Shown here piece by piece: positions 50,182 through 63,686 of a stretch of 64,000 bases of DNA (position 1 is its first letter; each line of letters begins with the position of its first letter). The notes beneath the pieces are model-generated. The model was not told the DNA's origin, did not search any database, and was given only the letters and a program-made list of their open reading frames with translations. Source of the stretch: Prostheceraeus crozeri (lineage: Eukaryota; Platyhelminthes; Polycladida; Euryleptidae); assembly GCA_907163375.1 (NCBI GenBank), contig CAJQUW010011541.1, forward strand, positions 62,001 through 126,000. Reading direction: 5' to 3'. The position numbers and the translations under genes were made by a program.

Positions 50182-50187
50182 CGTATT

Positions 50188-52266
50188 CATAAACATTCCC
50201 CATGTTTTAACAGCATCAGATCAAGTGATTTCTGACTCGTAGTGCAGCGCGTATGTACGCGGGTAGAAGAATAGAATGTCCTTAACCACGGATGTTTGGG
50301 TGTTCCGTAATTACGCCTGAATCACGCGTGGCATGTCACCTAGTGCATCAGTCTGCAGCGAAATGCTTCAAAGATGAACAGCAGAAATACATACTCAATA
50401 CTGAAAAAACCGAATCATTCGGAAGCAGTTACAAAGAATCGCAAAAAATTACTTGTCACAGTCAGCAGACGATGAAACGTCAGGTGTCATTTCAGGAAGT
50501 TTTATTCAATATGTAAGGTCGTAAATTGGGAGTGAAATTCTGTTTTTTTCAACCAATGGCCAAACTCCCGTGAGATTATAAACTGAAACATTATAGCATA
50601 CACACGGAAATTAAATGGCATGAATAATTACATTGGTATGGCATAAGTTTCTCCTTTTATTTTTTTGTTTGCTTATAAGAATGTTTTCAATTGCCTCAAC
50701 TCTTTTTCATGTGCAATAGGCCTAATTAAACAACCCACTGCCTAATTATACCATATTACACGTAGGCCTGACACAACGACAGACGGCTTGCCCACAAACT
50801 ACATTATCGAAAAGCATCAATCAGCGAATTGATTTTTTTAGGATGGAGGACATTCATGTTTCTTCACCACTCCTGCTTTTAGGAAATATGCTTCAATATC
50901 AAGGATCGAACTTTCCATCTCTTATCAACGATCCTGATGAATCACGCGATTAATTCTTTAATCAAATACATCCTTTATTTTGTAACTTCAGGACAATTAG
51001 AATGGTTGGCTTAGAATCTGCTATAGTTACCTATTGATGCGGTTTATTCACCTGATTTACGAGTACGATTTATTTGCTACTCACATGTCTTAAATTGTTG
51101 ATGCACCATATACACTCCATTTAGATGTTCATAATCCGAGGTGATTATCTTTAATAGTGGATGGCAACATGTATAGGCCTATTGTTGATCGCTATCATCC
51201 TGCTATGAAATGCTCCAAGGATTAACAGCAGAAAAAGTCACTGCTGCTAAAGCCAAAACATTCGGAGGCAGTGGCGAAGAATCACATAATTTAAAGACTC
51301 ACCTCATCAGCAGATGTCAGCCTACAGAACTGTCGTGATTGTTCCTCTACCATCAACTGTGCTGGTTTGGTCAGTTTCAATCAGTTCCCATTTATGATAT
51401 CTCCTTGATAGACAATGATATTGCGGTCTGAAATACACAATAGAGTTTTTGATGCAAAAAGTATTGAATGTGTTTGACGCACATAAGAGAAGGAAGGCCA
51501 TACAGAATTTAACATAATTGAAAAATAGTAAGATGACACAGGCATTGATCGAGCTTCTATTACAAGAATGAAGAAGGTGATATTTTTAACTATCTTAGTA
51601 TCTTTTATCATCCCAATAATTTACAACAGCACGAATTAATCCGTAACACAATTTCCCACGGTGGACAACATGCCGGTTAAGCAGAAAATCCGATTTGATA
51701 TTTGATTATAAATAATTTCCCCATTAACTGAAATCAGTAACAATAACGTACCCTCAAATGTCTTGCACAGATCCAAATTATACGGTGAAACATTTGATCT
51801 AATTAAAAAAACCACAAAAATTCCTATTTAAAAAAATATGCCAACCCTGCATGTAGGCCTGACAAACGACGGTTTAGATATGCGCGCAAGCTACATTATC
51901 GACGACAGTATTAATCAGCGATTTATTAAAGGAAGATCCAATCTTTTTCCATACGACCAGCTGGTACAATGATAATAGTGTGGTCCCAAAGAAGCCCTGT
52001 GTCTGATTTCAGTACACGTCGACCACATTCACTTCAGATCAATGTATCTTGGTCAGTTTTCAATGCCACACATTGGTGACGACTTCTTCGGATCCCTTTC
52101 TCTCTCAAGAATAGATTGGCAGGAGTTTCAATGAAACAGCTTGGGACGACGCGGTCACATTGCGAAGCGGTGCGCGCTGGTCCATGAGTGAGGAATTGTC
52201 CATAGATGAATTGATCTCACTCTGTGCGCCATGCTGATGAATTTTCAAGAAGTTAATAACTTTCTT
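50188..52266. repeat. Diverged repeats right of Polinton B
   Basis: No gene recognised. Segments of this stretch recur. 50840-51130 (GATGGAGGACATTCATGTTT, CAAGGATCGAA, GGTTGGCTTAGAATC) is repeated in diverged form at 52850-53170. The AGCAGAAA...ACATTCGGAGGCAGT unit at about 50355-50440 recurs at 51210-51280. 50765-50830 recurs at 51855-51925. Further copies lie left of Polinton B (28.7-29.35 kb). Likely remains of one old repeat family into which Polinton B inserted. Confidence 0.6.
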
Positions 52267-52724
52267 CCCACTACTAAACAGAGACGGTTCGGAAAGAACG
52301 TCGGAACGAGATTATGGTTGTCGGGAAAAGGTCGGGAATTTTTTGGACACTAACAATGCTTAGTCTGACCTCATTCTTGTGAAGTAAGCAAAATTATGAT
52401 AAAAATGCTTTTTTGGATTGAGTTTATTGAAGCAAGACATTGCGAAGACATTAAGACGTGCGGATATGATTGTTATGATATGGAATACTCAAACAAGCTT
52501 CATAAGGGAAAGGAAAATTTATAACACTATTCCGGTTCAATTGACGTTTTCATGTAATTCCATAGACATCCTACTTGTGAAATAGCAGATAGGAGGCCTA
52601 GGGTGCCCTTTTTATAATGAGGCTTCGGTTTCCGACGTCGTACCGACCATCGGCCATGCGGACATTCTGTTCCTCGGAACGAGTTCGTTTTCGACGTCGG
52701 ACCGACGTATCTTTTTGTAGTGGG
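52267..52724. mobile_element. MITE candidate with CCCACTAC ends
   Basis: Starts CCCACTACTAAACAGAGACG and ends with CGTATCTTTTTGTAGTGGG. Interior near both ends is rich in GTCGG/CCGAC words (TCGGAACGAG, GACGTCGGACCGACG). No coding capacity; target duplication not clear. Confidence 0.4.
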
Positions 52725-54470
52725 TTATGATTTGATGAGGGACCACACCATCATCATTGTACCGACCAGCTCCCGAATAAATCACCCACTGTAAGACAGT
52801 CGCATGAGCTGACGGATTCTATTAGAGAATCTGGAGAACGCTTGCAATTTTTTTTAAATGGAGGAAATTAATGTTTATTTAGCCTACCACCTCTATTTTT
52901 GGGAAATATGTCTCATCACCAAGGATCGAAGTCTCCATCTCATCAGCGATCATTCGAGGCATATCACATGATTAATTATTAACAGAAGGTAGCCCTACAT
53001 TTCATTTTTTAGTCTAATTAGCAGACAATGATATGATTGGTTGGCTTAGAATCAGTTTTTCAAGTCATCTGTTTTTCTTACCCAGATTTACAAATACGAT
53101 TTATTTGCACTCTCCATGTCTGAATACTAGTGACGCACCATATACACTCACTTCTTGACACTCATAACAACGCTAATGATCTTAAACAAAGGATTCAATA
53201 ACATGCATATTCTAACTTTGTCAATAGTCAGAAATAAGGCTTATAAATCACGATGATTGCAGAAGGTTGGATGCATTGTGCTTTAGAAACACTCATGAAA
53301 ACTGTTTACTCCTGAAACATTACAACTCTCAGAGCGCCTTATACGGACTTCTAAATATCAGCTCTCCTAGGCCTTCTGTGAAATACCATCATTCCTTCTT
53401 CATTACTGTCATATCAGTCAATTCCAGTTTGTAATTTCTTCAAAACTGCATAAATGTTAAATCTGTCTAGGACTAATTTTAAAAAAGGGCTGGACGGCGC
53501 GGTGGCATCAGGTAAACTTAATGACGCTGAAGATCAACGCTGTGCCCCCTGCGTCAGGTAAGTAAATGAGAAGCACGATGTAGCCACATAACTATGCCAG
53601 CCAGGTTAATATTAGCAACGAATTTAGAGGTGCAACTGCTTAAGCTGACGCAATAATATTATAGACCTTCCAATGATTTTCAGATTATCGATATTACTTG
53701 CTAGTCTTCAGATAAGTAGCGTACATAAGATGGTTCTAAATTGCATGTTATAAGTGTTGAAGGACCCAAGATATATCTCTAACTTCATTTGTTTACTCGT
53801 ATAAAATACATGTATCGTAGGCAGGAATTTTAATGTCGGCAACTCGACATATAAGCTTATATTATAATGTGACTAGGTAATTACTACTACTTTCACATCA
53901 TGCAAACAGAATACAGCGTATACAGAATGTGCATTCCTGCGTTGGGGCGTCTTTTAGCCAAAACCCCACGCCGGCCTGCTTAACTCACAAGTTTGACTAT
54001 TTATCAAATAAGGACGTGTTGTCAACTTAAATTCTATTTCTTTAAAAAATCCTAAAAATGTGTTGAATAGAATGGGTAAGAATACGCGAATACTTCTAGC
54101 AATTTCTTCTTCTCTGTCCCAAATCGACAAGATATTAGCGTAAATGACGCGGAATCACCAACCATAAGAAAGCGAGTGAATATGACTTCCTATTCGGTGC
54201 ATGCATAACATCGGTCGGCAGTCATACTGCAAGTTTCCTGCATCGTTCAATTGACTCACTGGCTCTGAGGTTGGAGAAACAATGCACTATCTGTGATTTA
54301 TTCGTTGAAGTTATGGAGGACATTGCGCAGTCTCGTCGCAAAAACCTTGGGGGGCGATGCGCTTCTGTACATAAGCAATTAACTTTCATACTAAATAAAA
54401 CTCAAAATTTATATAACCCTAATTTATATTACAAACCAAATTATATCATCCCAAATTAATAAAAACCTTC
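52725..54470. other. No recognised gene
   Basis: Holds the second diverged copy of the 50.84-kb repeat (52850-53170). A short frame at 54271-54459 has no family. Otherwise nothing seen. Confidence 0.3.
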
Positions 54471-54479
54471 GTCTACATC

Positions 54480-55390
54480 TCTCAACTCCCGAATTAATAA
54501 TACCACAACCACACAATACTACCACCACCACAATCCACATCCTTCCTCTTCATAGAGATAACAAACCACATCCATAAATTACCCAAACCTCCAAATCCCA
54601 ACCAAACAAAGCAACAAACCCACACATACACACACATCCAATCCCTAACCTCATACACACAACCACAATCAACAAACCCCAATAACCACTCACACACCTC
54701 TCACCAATCGAATACCCTCAAGCACAACCCCAAACATTCCAAATCTATATATACCCCTTTCTCACAACCCCTATTAGCATTCCCTCTTATCTCACTCTGC
54801 ACTCAAAAAACCAATCTACACCCTCCATAGACCATACACACACATCCTCTACAACCATACCCACATCCACTTTCACACACACCTCCACCCCTTTAACCCA
54901 CACCACATCCTCTCTCCCTTCACCACTCCCTACACACCCACTAAACATCCCGTCCATACCACACAAAACCAACAACCCCACCACTGTTCAAACCTCTCTA
55001 CCACACACAAACCTCTCGACACAACCCCAAACCGCACTCCCGCCACCCACAAACACGAATCCTTCTCCACTCCACAACACCACCAATAGCATCAAACAAT
55101 CCATTCTCATCTCCCCACCCACCCGGTCAACTCATCCCACAAACCCCACAACACTGACCACCACACCATCACATCCACCACTATACAACTCACACCCCCC
55201 CCCCGACACCGCTCCCCCGAACCCGACAAACCACAACACCTCTTCTGCCCTTCCTCTCAAACTATAGCAGCGTCCTACAGACAGACCACCCAACCACACC
55301 CACACTTCCTGCACTGAACTATCCTCTACCAATACCCTAGCACCCTGATATATATTCCCACACCCCTAAATCCAAGCTAATCCGCGCCCA
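54480..55390. other. G-depleted, C/A-rich tract
   Basis: For roughly 900 bases the plus strand is nearly free of G and consists of words such as ACCACAACCACACA and CTCCACTCCACAACACC. The minus strand therefore shows long artefactual Gly/Val/Trp-rich frames. At about 55417-55495 the bias flips to G-rich (GGGGCGGGGGGATC) and then returns to C/A-rich. No gene; cause unknown. Confidence 0.75.
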
Positions 55391-56590
55391 CACCCACTAG
55401 GATCGCAACCCACCCGGGGCGGGGGGATCAGGGAAATCGGCAGAGGGCGGGGGTCAGTAGGGTGGTGGGGATCGTGGCGGTGAGGGGGATCGCGCTCCTG
55501 TATAAACCACTTAAACGCCCCAGCAATAATGTGAAGACAACTAGAGCACAGCCATAACTCCTCCCACCTGGCCTGCACATATGCTTCTCATCAATGCGAG
55601 GCAATCGATCCAACTGCCCACACAATCCCCTCCGAACAGCTCGCAAATTCGCACTGCAATCACACACTCGATCCAAGCAACGGGACTAACGGTCACAAAA
55701 TACAGACGCAGTCACACATGCCAACGAACAGTCGACCCCCGACACACGCGCCACAGCACAAACCACAACTGTCGCACCTCTCAACTTTCAAACTTTCACA
55801 TATTGCAGGTGTATACTGTGTTGGTATGGCTAAAGATAAACTTATTCATAAATCCGTCTCAACCTGTATCTCCGCGAATATAATATAGACCTATGATATT
55901 CCTCTACCACTGATTCCTCCCATTTCCCATATCACTATTCGACACCAAAAAAGACTCCAACGTATATGCATCCTTTCATATCCTCGCCCGTTCCTTTCAC
56001 ACCACCTCCCAATTTCACGCCCCTTCTCTAGCAATCAACACCCACCTCCACAACTACCCCGAGCAGCACAGCACGCCTTCCCTGTATGACCCCGTCCAAC
56101 ACTCCGCCTCCGACGCTGTCGTCCTAATATCTGCGTGCCGCTACTTATCCGAGACGAAGGAAGACCTTCATTTCATCATCTTTATGCAAAGTGACAGCAG
56201 ACGCACCCAGGTCCTTTAAAGGCGCGTCCAAAGAATGTTCAAATGTACAAATTCCTTTTCAGATCACTCGAATTCCAGACGCGAAGGAAAGACAATATCA
56301 TGGGAAATGCTTGACGGAGGCTTCATGTCAGACGATTTTGTGATGCAAAGTCTTTATGAAAGTCATGGCAGTATCAGGCAAATGAGCGGATGCTTTCAGG
56401 CTTGTACATCTTCTTCTTCGTCATCACTGTCCAACATGGTGAGCAAGATAGATCACATCCCCCACACACAAGTGGATTGTGTTCCGTTCCCAATACACAG
56501 AGAAAGATTCTCCCCACTGATACGGCGCCGGGCTTGAGAAGCGCAGGTCGAAAAGATGAGAAAATAACTGGGCTTCTTTTTAACGACAGC
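55391..56590. other. Low-complexity and unassigned sequence
   Basis: A G-rich block at 55417-55495 is followed by further C/A-biased sequence to about 56100. Short frames at 56235-56613 have no recognised family. Confidence 0.35.
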
Positions 56591-56599
56591 TGATACTTA

Positions 56600-56815
56600 T
56601 TCGGAAAGAACATCTAAATGAACAAAACATAGGACGAAATTTCTATGCATTTTTAAATCAACATCTAAGTGACAAAACATAGGACGAAATTTCTATGCAA
56701 TTTTAACACTCAACATCTAATTGACTCAACACACAGAGACGGACAATTCTATGCAATTTGAATCAACATCGACTGAATTGATCAAATACATAGACGAAAT
56801 TTCTATGCAATGCAG
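56600..56815. repeat. Tandem repeat of about 52-bp units
   Basis: Four copies, decreasing in similarity, of a unit containing CAACATCTAA, CATAGGACGAAA and TTTCTATGCAATTT. Confidence 0.8.
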
Positions 56816-59800
56816 CAAAATCAGGGCAGAATGCGGATGGTATGGAACTCGTGAGAAGTACTTATGAATATGGCAATTATTGATCAACTGTTAAGATACA
56901 AGAATGGAGACCATGAAGAAAGTCTGTGATTGACTTTATTGAAGTCGTATGATAGTTTGCTCTCTCAAAAATTTTAATTCATGAAAAGTTTGAAAGTCTA
57001 AGGAATCTTGCAAAATGAATAACAGTGTGAAATATCAGATTTCTATCTAAAAATGATTTGAAAATCTATCAAGGTTTACTAATAATCGTTTCTTCAAGAT
57101 TAGACGCGAGCTTGAATTAATCATGACTGAGACATCAGTAAAACGTAGATCGATGCATGCACACTTCTTTTGACACCTCACATTTGTCCGCTATCTTGCG
57201 ATTGGATTCATTCATAGATCCATGCAACCTCGCAGTAGATCCAGATCAAATTCAAATGTCGTGACGTAATAAATATTGCTCGAGTAAAAATGATAATCAA
57301 CTAAAGTGTACCATGATGAAGCGATGTGACCGAGGCGAGGTCGACATTAAGGTCATGTCGTGGAAAGCGTGTAGTGGTACATTTGGTATGCAGCTGCAGA
57401 CAATGTTCAAATGAAGTCCCGGATGAATTCATAAAAAGAGACTCACATCCCTTGAAAGACAATGGACGACACTAACATAGGTTCTAAAGGAAATTTGACC
57501 GAGATTTTGACACACATCACGTTGCGATCGTTGAAAGGGAAGGGGGAGTGACATGTGTGATCTTGACCCATAATCATAACGAAGTAAATGGGAAAGGGAG
57601 ATATACAAATAGTGAGGCTGCACTGACGTACTTTGTTGAATGAGGGCTTCATCCAGCCTAGGTAATTGAAAATTAACATTTTTTATCTTAAGTTGTGGAC
57701 AGAGATTGTAGCATTAAGGAATTGAAAGCTATCTTAATCACCTTTCAACCAGAATAATAGAACAATAACATAGAAAGGTCTAAGAATGGAAAGATGCATG
57801 AAAATTATGTCACACGCCGGGGAACCATTAATTGGGGCAAAATGCAAATTGTAAGAGCGGCCATCCAACGTTTTCTGAGTGGCATGTTATATTTATCAGC
57901 CAATTTGTGATCTGTGGATTGTTGCCCTTTGGCCAAAACCATGTACACAAAAGCAATAGTGGAATTTACAAAATGCTGCACCGACAGAGTCAAAGACGGA
58001 AATCCTTAAAACGTTCTGTATCGTTCATCAGTGTGTTGAAAGATCGCGCCTATAATCCTATCATAGGTATATTTCAACTCTATATGACAACGGGCAATGG
58101 TCCTTTTACAGAACATCGCTAACTCCAGCGTGAAATCGAGGCCAAGAAAGCTGAGTAGGATGTTCATTTTGACATGTATAATGGGTGCCCCTGTTCACAC
58201 AAAATTTTGAACAATTTTCAAAATCTCTTACATGCTTTCAATATCAGCTTCAAAATATCACCTGTGTCAATTCGATGATTAAATGAAAAGTTCCAGTGAC
58301 ATTTCATTTATGTGAGGAAATGTATGTCGGTAAATGAAACTTGCAAGTGTTTATTCCAGAGAAGCGCCAGTTTCTTAGAGCCGCGCTGAAGAAGAGATTA
58401 TCCCAAAATTAGACTATTCTATCGTGCATTCTTGTCAGTTGTGTTGGTACAAACAGCAACCCGGACCACGGTCAATATGACTTTGTGAACCCAGTTTGAA
58501 TTCGCATTACAATATTGGTAAAATGGAAAACAGGGCAGTGACGCTACCAATTAGAAACACTATATTAATCCATGGAATAGAGAGGCTAATTTCACATAAA
58601 CCAAGTCACCAGGCCATCTCACTTGCTGCAAGTCTCGCAGGAAAATCCTGGCAATTTTCTGTCAACAACTGCCACACACCAACTTTGGCAAATATGTTGA
58701 CTAGTGAGTACAAGGTTTTTAGATCGAATCTGAGCTACATGTACAAACCCATTGGGTTTTCCATTGTTGGCCGTCCATGTACATAGGCAGGATAGCAAAC
58801 TGCCATTCTAGTGTTTTATTTAGCCACTTCTAATGCCCTTCAACTAAAGAGCGCTGATAAGCATTACTTCGAATGCCTAAGATAATTCATTCATGGAATC
58901 ATGTCTACATAATCGCTGTAAAAAATCTATGGGCTTAATTCAGTGGAGATGACAGACAGCGTTTTAAATACCCATGTAGATATATTTGTTAACGTCCGTT
59001 AAGTGATATCAATTAAGTTTCATCTAGATTACATAAAATTATTCTATCAGCTAATTGCGATGTCTATACAGTTAACAATAGCAAGGGTTATGCAAATATT
59101 TCCTAAGTTTTTCGGTTGTTGTCAGTAAAATTCAGAAATTGCATCGCTCACTTCGATAAAAGAAAACATCAGACATCAAATGGGACACAGTATAACCGGC
59201 CTGAAAGAGTCGAATCTTCAGGTTGTTCAATGTGTGTGTCCAAACTTTGAAAGACGTGTTTCGCAGGAAATACTACGTGTGCAGTCTATCAATACCTGTA
59301 TTTCAATTAACATGGAATAATGGGAGCACTTCCGGCTAATGCGGACTGACGAAAACATGGGAATGGTATGGCTGCATTTCTTATTTGTCTAAAATGTGTC
59401 TTTTTCATTGAATTCGGAAGTTCGATAAAAAAAAATGATGGCAGGAGAACTTAAATCGTCGATGTGGTCATCAAAGCCGAATGGCATAGCAAGGTATCAA
59501 GTCATCCGTCGAAGTCAGTATCTGTGACTATATATTTTATAAACCAAGAGCGCTTCAAGGGGGGTACGGCCGCAATGGATCCGAGCACAACAGGTAACAG
59601 AAAGCTCGCATCAAACATGGAATAGCGTGGACAAGGAAAGTACGTTATAAATAGTGTCTAAAAAGAGCAGAAGGACTACCTTAAAGAAATAGAGAACATA
59701 GTCTACACATGAAAATAATAAACAACGGAGAGGCAAATGGACAGAGAAAACTAAATAAAAGGGAAAAAGTACTACATATATTCACCAGGAAGTCTCACGG
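56816..59800. other. No recognised gene
   Basis: About 3 kb of AT-rich sequence. Frames at 57832-58122 and 58496-58786 show no family motif. No transposon ends were found. Confidence 0.3.
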
Positions 59801-59805
59801 AAGAC

Positions 59806-60102
59806 TCAGTACTGCCTGGATACACAGAGAAGTGTGTAGATAAGACAGCACGACAGAACGGGTGGTGCGGCATCCTTCTGAGCGGTCAGGAAGTTGACTG
59901 TGTGGAGAACAGCAAACTGATCACAGAGCAGAGAAACATTCTCAGGATACAATTGTTCCTGCTTTTCTCGAGACGATATTCGATCACCAATTGCATCTAT
60001 CAAGACTCTAGTACAGACTGGATTTTCAGCATCTGAATGTGCTGAGGAGTTACCCGCTGCCATTCTATTTGTCCGTTCCGTTCGAAGGCAGTGAGTGCGC
60101 AA
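59806..60102 (-). CDS. Possible host exon, uncertain
   Basis: A 98-codon minus-strand frame with a coding-like middle (MAAGNSSAHSDAENPVCTRV, RISSREKQEQLYPENVSLLC). The ATG for MAAGN lies at about 60063. No family recognised and no flanking splice sites were verified. It could be a first exon or chance. Confidence 0.25.
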   Translation of the reverse strand: MRTHCLRTERTNRMAAGNSSAHSDAENPVCTRVLIDAIGDRISSREKQEQLYPENVSLLCDQFAVLHTVNFLTAQKDAAPPVLSCCLIYTLLCVSRQY

Positions 60103-60109
60103 CCCTTTA

Positions 60110-60973
60110 ACCTTTGTTGGCCGCCATGTCGAAGGCTGAAAGAATCACAAGCCGCACTTAATATGTGTGCAGAACAACTAGGTCAAGAGCCAATCCGTCC
60201 TATATTCCCATCGTCAAAGAGCTTTCCTAATGAATTGACATACAGTGTAATCGCAGAAAGGCCTACTTCGCGTAACTGAACTGATTAGCACGTGAGCCCA
60301 GATACGGACCAGAAGGTCATTATGACTCGAAAAGAGTTTAACGACTTAAGGTGGTGATTAGCACGTTGAAAAGTGGACAGCATGTTTATTGAAGGGCAAC
60401 CGAAGAGAAAACGCTTACTAAAGCTACTGTAATAAGGCATAAAGGAAGTCACGAGCCAAGGCAAAATTCATTCATTCTCTCATCACAGAGTCCGTCTACT
60501 TCGAAGGCATTCATCGACTATAAGCCTCCAACCTTGCATCTTATTGAAGTCAATAAATCGTAGATTACTTATCATGCAGCTCTGTCGCAACCTCAAAACG
60601 GGAGCTCGAAAGTAATGACAACGGAAACACTTACATGGTATTTACAAAAAGACACAAAATCTAAATAGGTTAGAAATACCAATAATTCGAGCAAACTAAC
60701 AATTGTCCCTTTTGTTTCTTTAGCTGATGACTCTAGCCATGAATGGCACATTGAATGTGAACGGCCCTAAAATAGTCTATGCAGGAGGTATCCAACCTGC
60801 TTGAACGCCTTCATACGCACCTGAGGGCGCGCATTTTTCCAAGCAGCATGGAATAAAGGGGGTCGACAGTTCTTTTTTCATGTACTTCTCATGTCACGAG
60901 CGCGCACTTGTTCTCTGCTACGCGACCCAGAAGGTTGCGTACCCCTTGTTCTACACGCAGACACTTTTTAATA
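60110..60973. other. No recognised gene
   Basis: No recognisable coding or repeat structure up to the mariner-like element. Confidence 0.3.
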
Positions 60974-60975
60974 TA

Positions 60976-62814
60976 CAGGTGGCGCACGTAAACCGCCGTT
61001 TGTAAACTTTATTACGCCTCAAAATAGTCAGCCGAATTGTCATGAATTTTCGACGCATACGTAGTGTGGAGTATTGGATTTATGAGGATTATAACCTGTT
61101 GTACGAGAAGTGTCAGAAATTCTGATTCTATTTGACTGAATGACATGTGGAAAATGGACTGACCCCAACAAGGTATACTTATCATGTAAAGGTAATGATA
61201 ACTGTTCCCTTCTTATATCCCCCAAGCCTTTATCAATAATGGACCAAATCGTAGTAAGGTAATGTCATAGAAAACAGTTATTAAAGGAATAACAAAGAAA
61301 AAACAATTGTTGTAGTCAGAGCGAACTTCACGTTCCGCCTTCCATGGTCGCGAGGACGGATAATCGGAGTGCGCTTTTGGTAGTGTCGCTGTCTCGAGGC
61401 TAGGCTTTCTTTCGACCACACTCAGGTTAAGTCACGTCTTGAAATGCTTGTTATGGATCGGTCCGTCAGGTCTGTGCATGGGAGGTTGGGCCGTGGATGG
61501 CAAACCTTGAACTTGACAAAAGCCCCACAAAGAAGAAAGCGCAGAGGCGGCAGGTCAGGGTGAACGCGGTGGCAGGCATGTTAGGAGAGACCACGTCCAT
61601 CACAGCAGGTAGGCATCTTATTGTTCAACCACTCACGCACTGGAGTCCCAGTGTGGAGGTGGCACCACCTGCAGGAATATGATGCTCCATGCCTCTTCTG
61701 TCGCGACTGGAACCGCTGGCCATTAAATGTGCCTCCTGTAGCATCTTGAAGACCGACCGTGTAGACGGAGGTGTCGAAAGAATAGAACGTCCGAGATACC
61801 TGATTCTGGGCTGAGTGGCCGCCCAACGGTGGCGTGGGCGGATGCAATAGACTCGTGCATTGACCAGGAGGGTTCTGGTTGGCCCAGAACGACAAGGGGG
61901 GCGATTCACACACCCAGTCTAGATGGAAGTGAGCTTCTCGGACACATGTGTTAGATGCCACATAACAGAGCGCTGGGGGGGGTACGTGGGGAGGCAGCTG
62001 TAAGCTCCTGGTTCGGCGAACACTCCATCGCGGTAGGGCCAATCGTCGTCTGTAATGCGCGCAACCACCTTGGACCTGAGTACGGATGCCTGCAGAGTCA
62101 TGGAGGAATGCGCTTGGATAGTGCGGCGACTCACTTGAAGAGCTTTTAGACACGTACGGGGAGGTATGGGGAGGGGGGGGCCTCAGCCGCGACGGGGCTG
62201 CACCAACGGCGCTCAACAGTCTACGCCGTTTCGTGCAAGAAAGAGGATCCCGTCCGCGCTGACAGTCACCACACTACCACTGGCAACAGGTGGGTGCCTA
62301 CCGCTTTAATGGTACGAGCATCCGGTGCTCTACGCGTTCGTACCTTCTGCCATTACGCGGGAAGTGTATAGCCTTTGTACCGCCACTGATCACGTGAGCC
62401 ATGTCAGTACGCAAGCCGGGCGCATGGTTGCTCGTTCGCAACCGGAATAATCATCCATTCTTCTATGTTCGATTCTTTCTATGTTAGTGATGTTAATCGT
62501 CAATGGTATTTTATATGAAGGAAGTAAACGGAACAAATTCACTTCAAGACTCGCCACAACATTCCGTTGGGCAGAATACGATTCAGTAAGTTAATTAACT
62601 TGATCTAGATTTTCCGATGTCAACAAAATGAGTACATTCATTCAGATCACATTAGAAATCAGAATTTGGCTGACAATGCTCAGGTACAACAGGTAAAAAC
62701 CAACATAAATCCTTTAATTCCATAACTAGGATATGTCGAAATTTCATGACGATCGGATGAATATTTGAGGAGTAATAAAAGTTTAAAATCCGGCGGTTTA
62801 CGTGCGCCACCCTG
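60976..62814. mobile_element. mariner-like element with long inverted ends
   Basis: The ends are inverted for about 180 bp: TACAGGTGGCGCACGTAAAC at 60974 and GTTTACGTGCGCCACCCTGTA ending at 62816 (quoted around the TA duplication). CAGGGTG-type ends next to TA are typical of Tc1/mariner relatives. The GC-rich interior (about 61490-62420) contrasts with the AT-rich ends. On the minus strand it contains VSRRTIQAHSSM and VARITDDDW, reminiscent of a Tc1-type helix-turn-helix, with no intact transposase. Arms differ considerably, so it is old. Confidence 0.6.
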
Positions 62815-62816
62815 TA

Positions 62817-63650
62817 TATTTCATTTTCTATTTTGTGATTTTTATTTATTTCCAGTTTATGGTATAAAAACACTTCATGCATTGCTACATCAATGCAGCC
62901 CCGTGCAATCCACATGTACATGTAGGCTGTATAGAATGGATATGTTATTGTTTCATGCAGGCTGCATCTAATTTGTCATTCATCTGGTGACCACAGTCCG
63001 ATTTTTTACCGAATGGCATTGAGTTTTGTAAGGCCGCTTGTACAAGGAAATGGCTACGTTGTGAAGAGCATATAAATAGCCTGTCGCTTCAGGGAAATTA
63101 AGACAGACCTACATCAGATGCTGTGATAGCTAGGTAATATATTATCACTGAGAAATTTAGAGAGAAAATATAAATCAACTCTGGTCTATCTATACGTGCG
63201 AGGGGGTTCGTAAACTGAAGCCGCCCTATCTACGTGTGAGTTTGAGTCTGACTCCAAACTGCCATTATTGGACGTTATTGAATGTTTGACGGACAAATTC
63301 TGATGTTTTCTTTAAAATATTTGGTGGCCATTGTGGAGCTACACTTCAAAAGTTGATGCTCGGTCACAGGAGCCCTTTCTCCTGCCCAAATGGTCGCTTA
63401 TTGCTTCGTCATCATAACTTCCTTGACAAAGCAAAAAGCGAAAATTTGGGTAAAATATTTGAGTAAATCTTGGATAGATCTTTTTGCAGAAGGAAGGGCT
63501 CCTAGGCCAAGCATTAACTTTTGTAGTTTTGATGAAAAGTCAAATCCGCATCACCAAAATGGATGAAAAATGAAGTTCGCAGCAGGTTTTCAATTCGAAC
63601 GTTCAGCTTATTTGAAATAAGGTCAATTTCCCACCATTCGACGTTGATTC
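62817..63650. other. No recognised gene
   Basis: AT-rich spacer with nothing identifiable. Confidence 0.3.
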
Positions 63651-63686
63651 GTCATCAGCAGTGGGAATGGAAGCTGTGAATTTGAA

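Noticed and set aside
54494-55332. Three Val/Gly/Trp-rich minus-strand frames
   Set aside because: They arise from the G-poor composition, which removes stop codons from the minus strand; no protein character.
61581-62216. 211-codon minus-strand frame rich in Pro, Ser and Arg
   Set aside because: It lies in the GC-rich core of the mariner-like element where stops are rare; only short helix-turn-helix-like words in another frame are suggestive.
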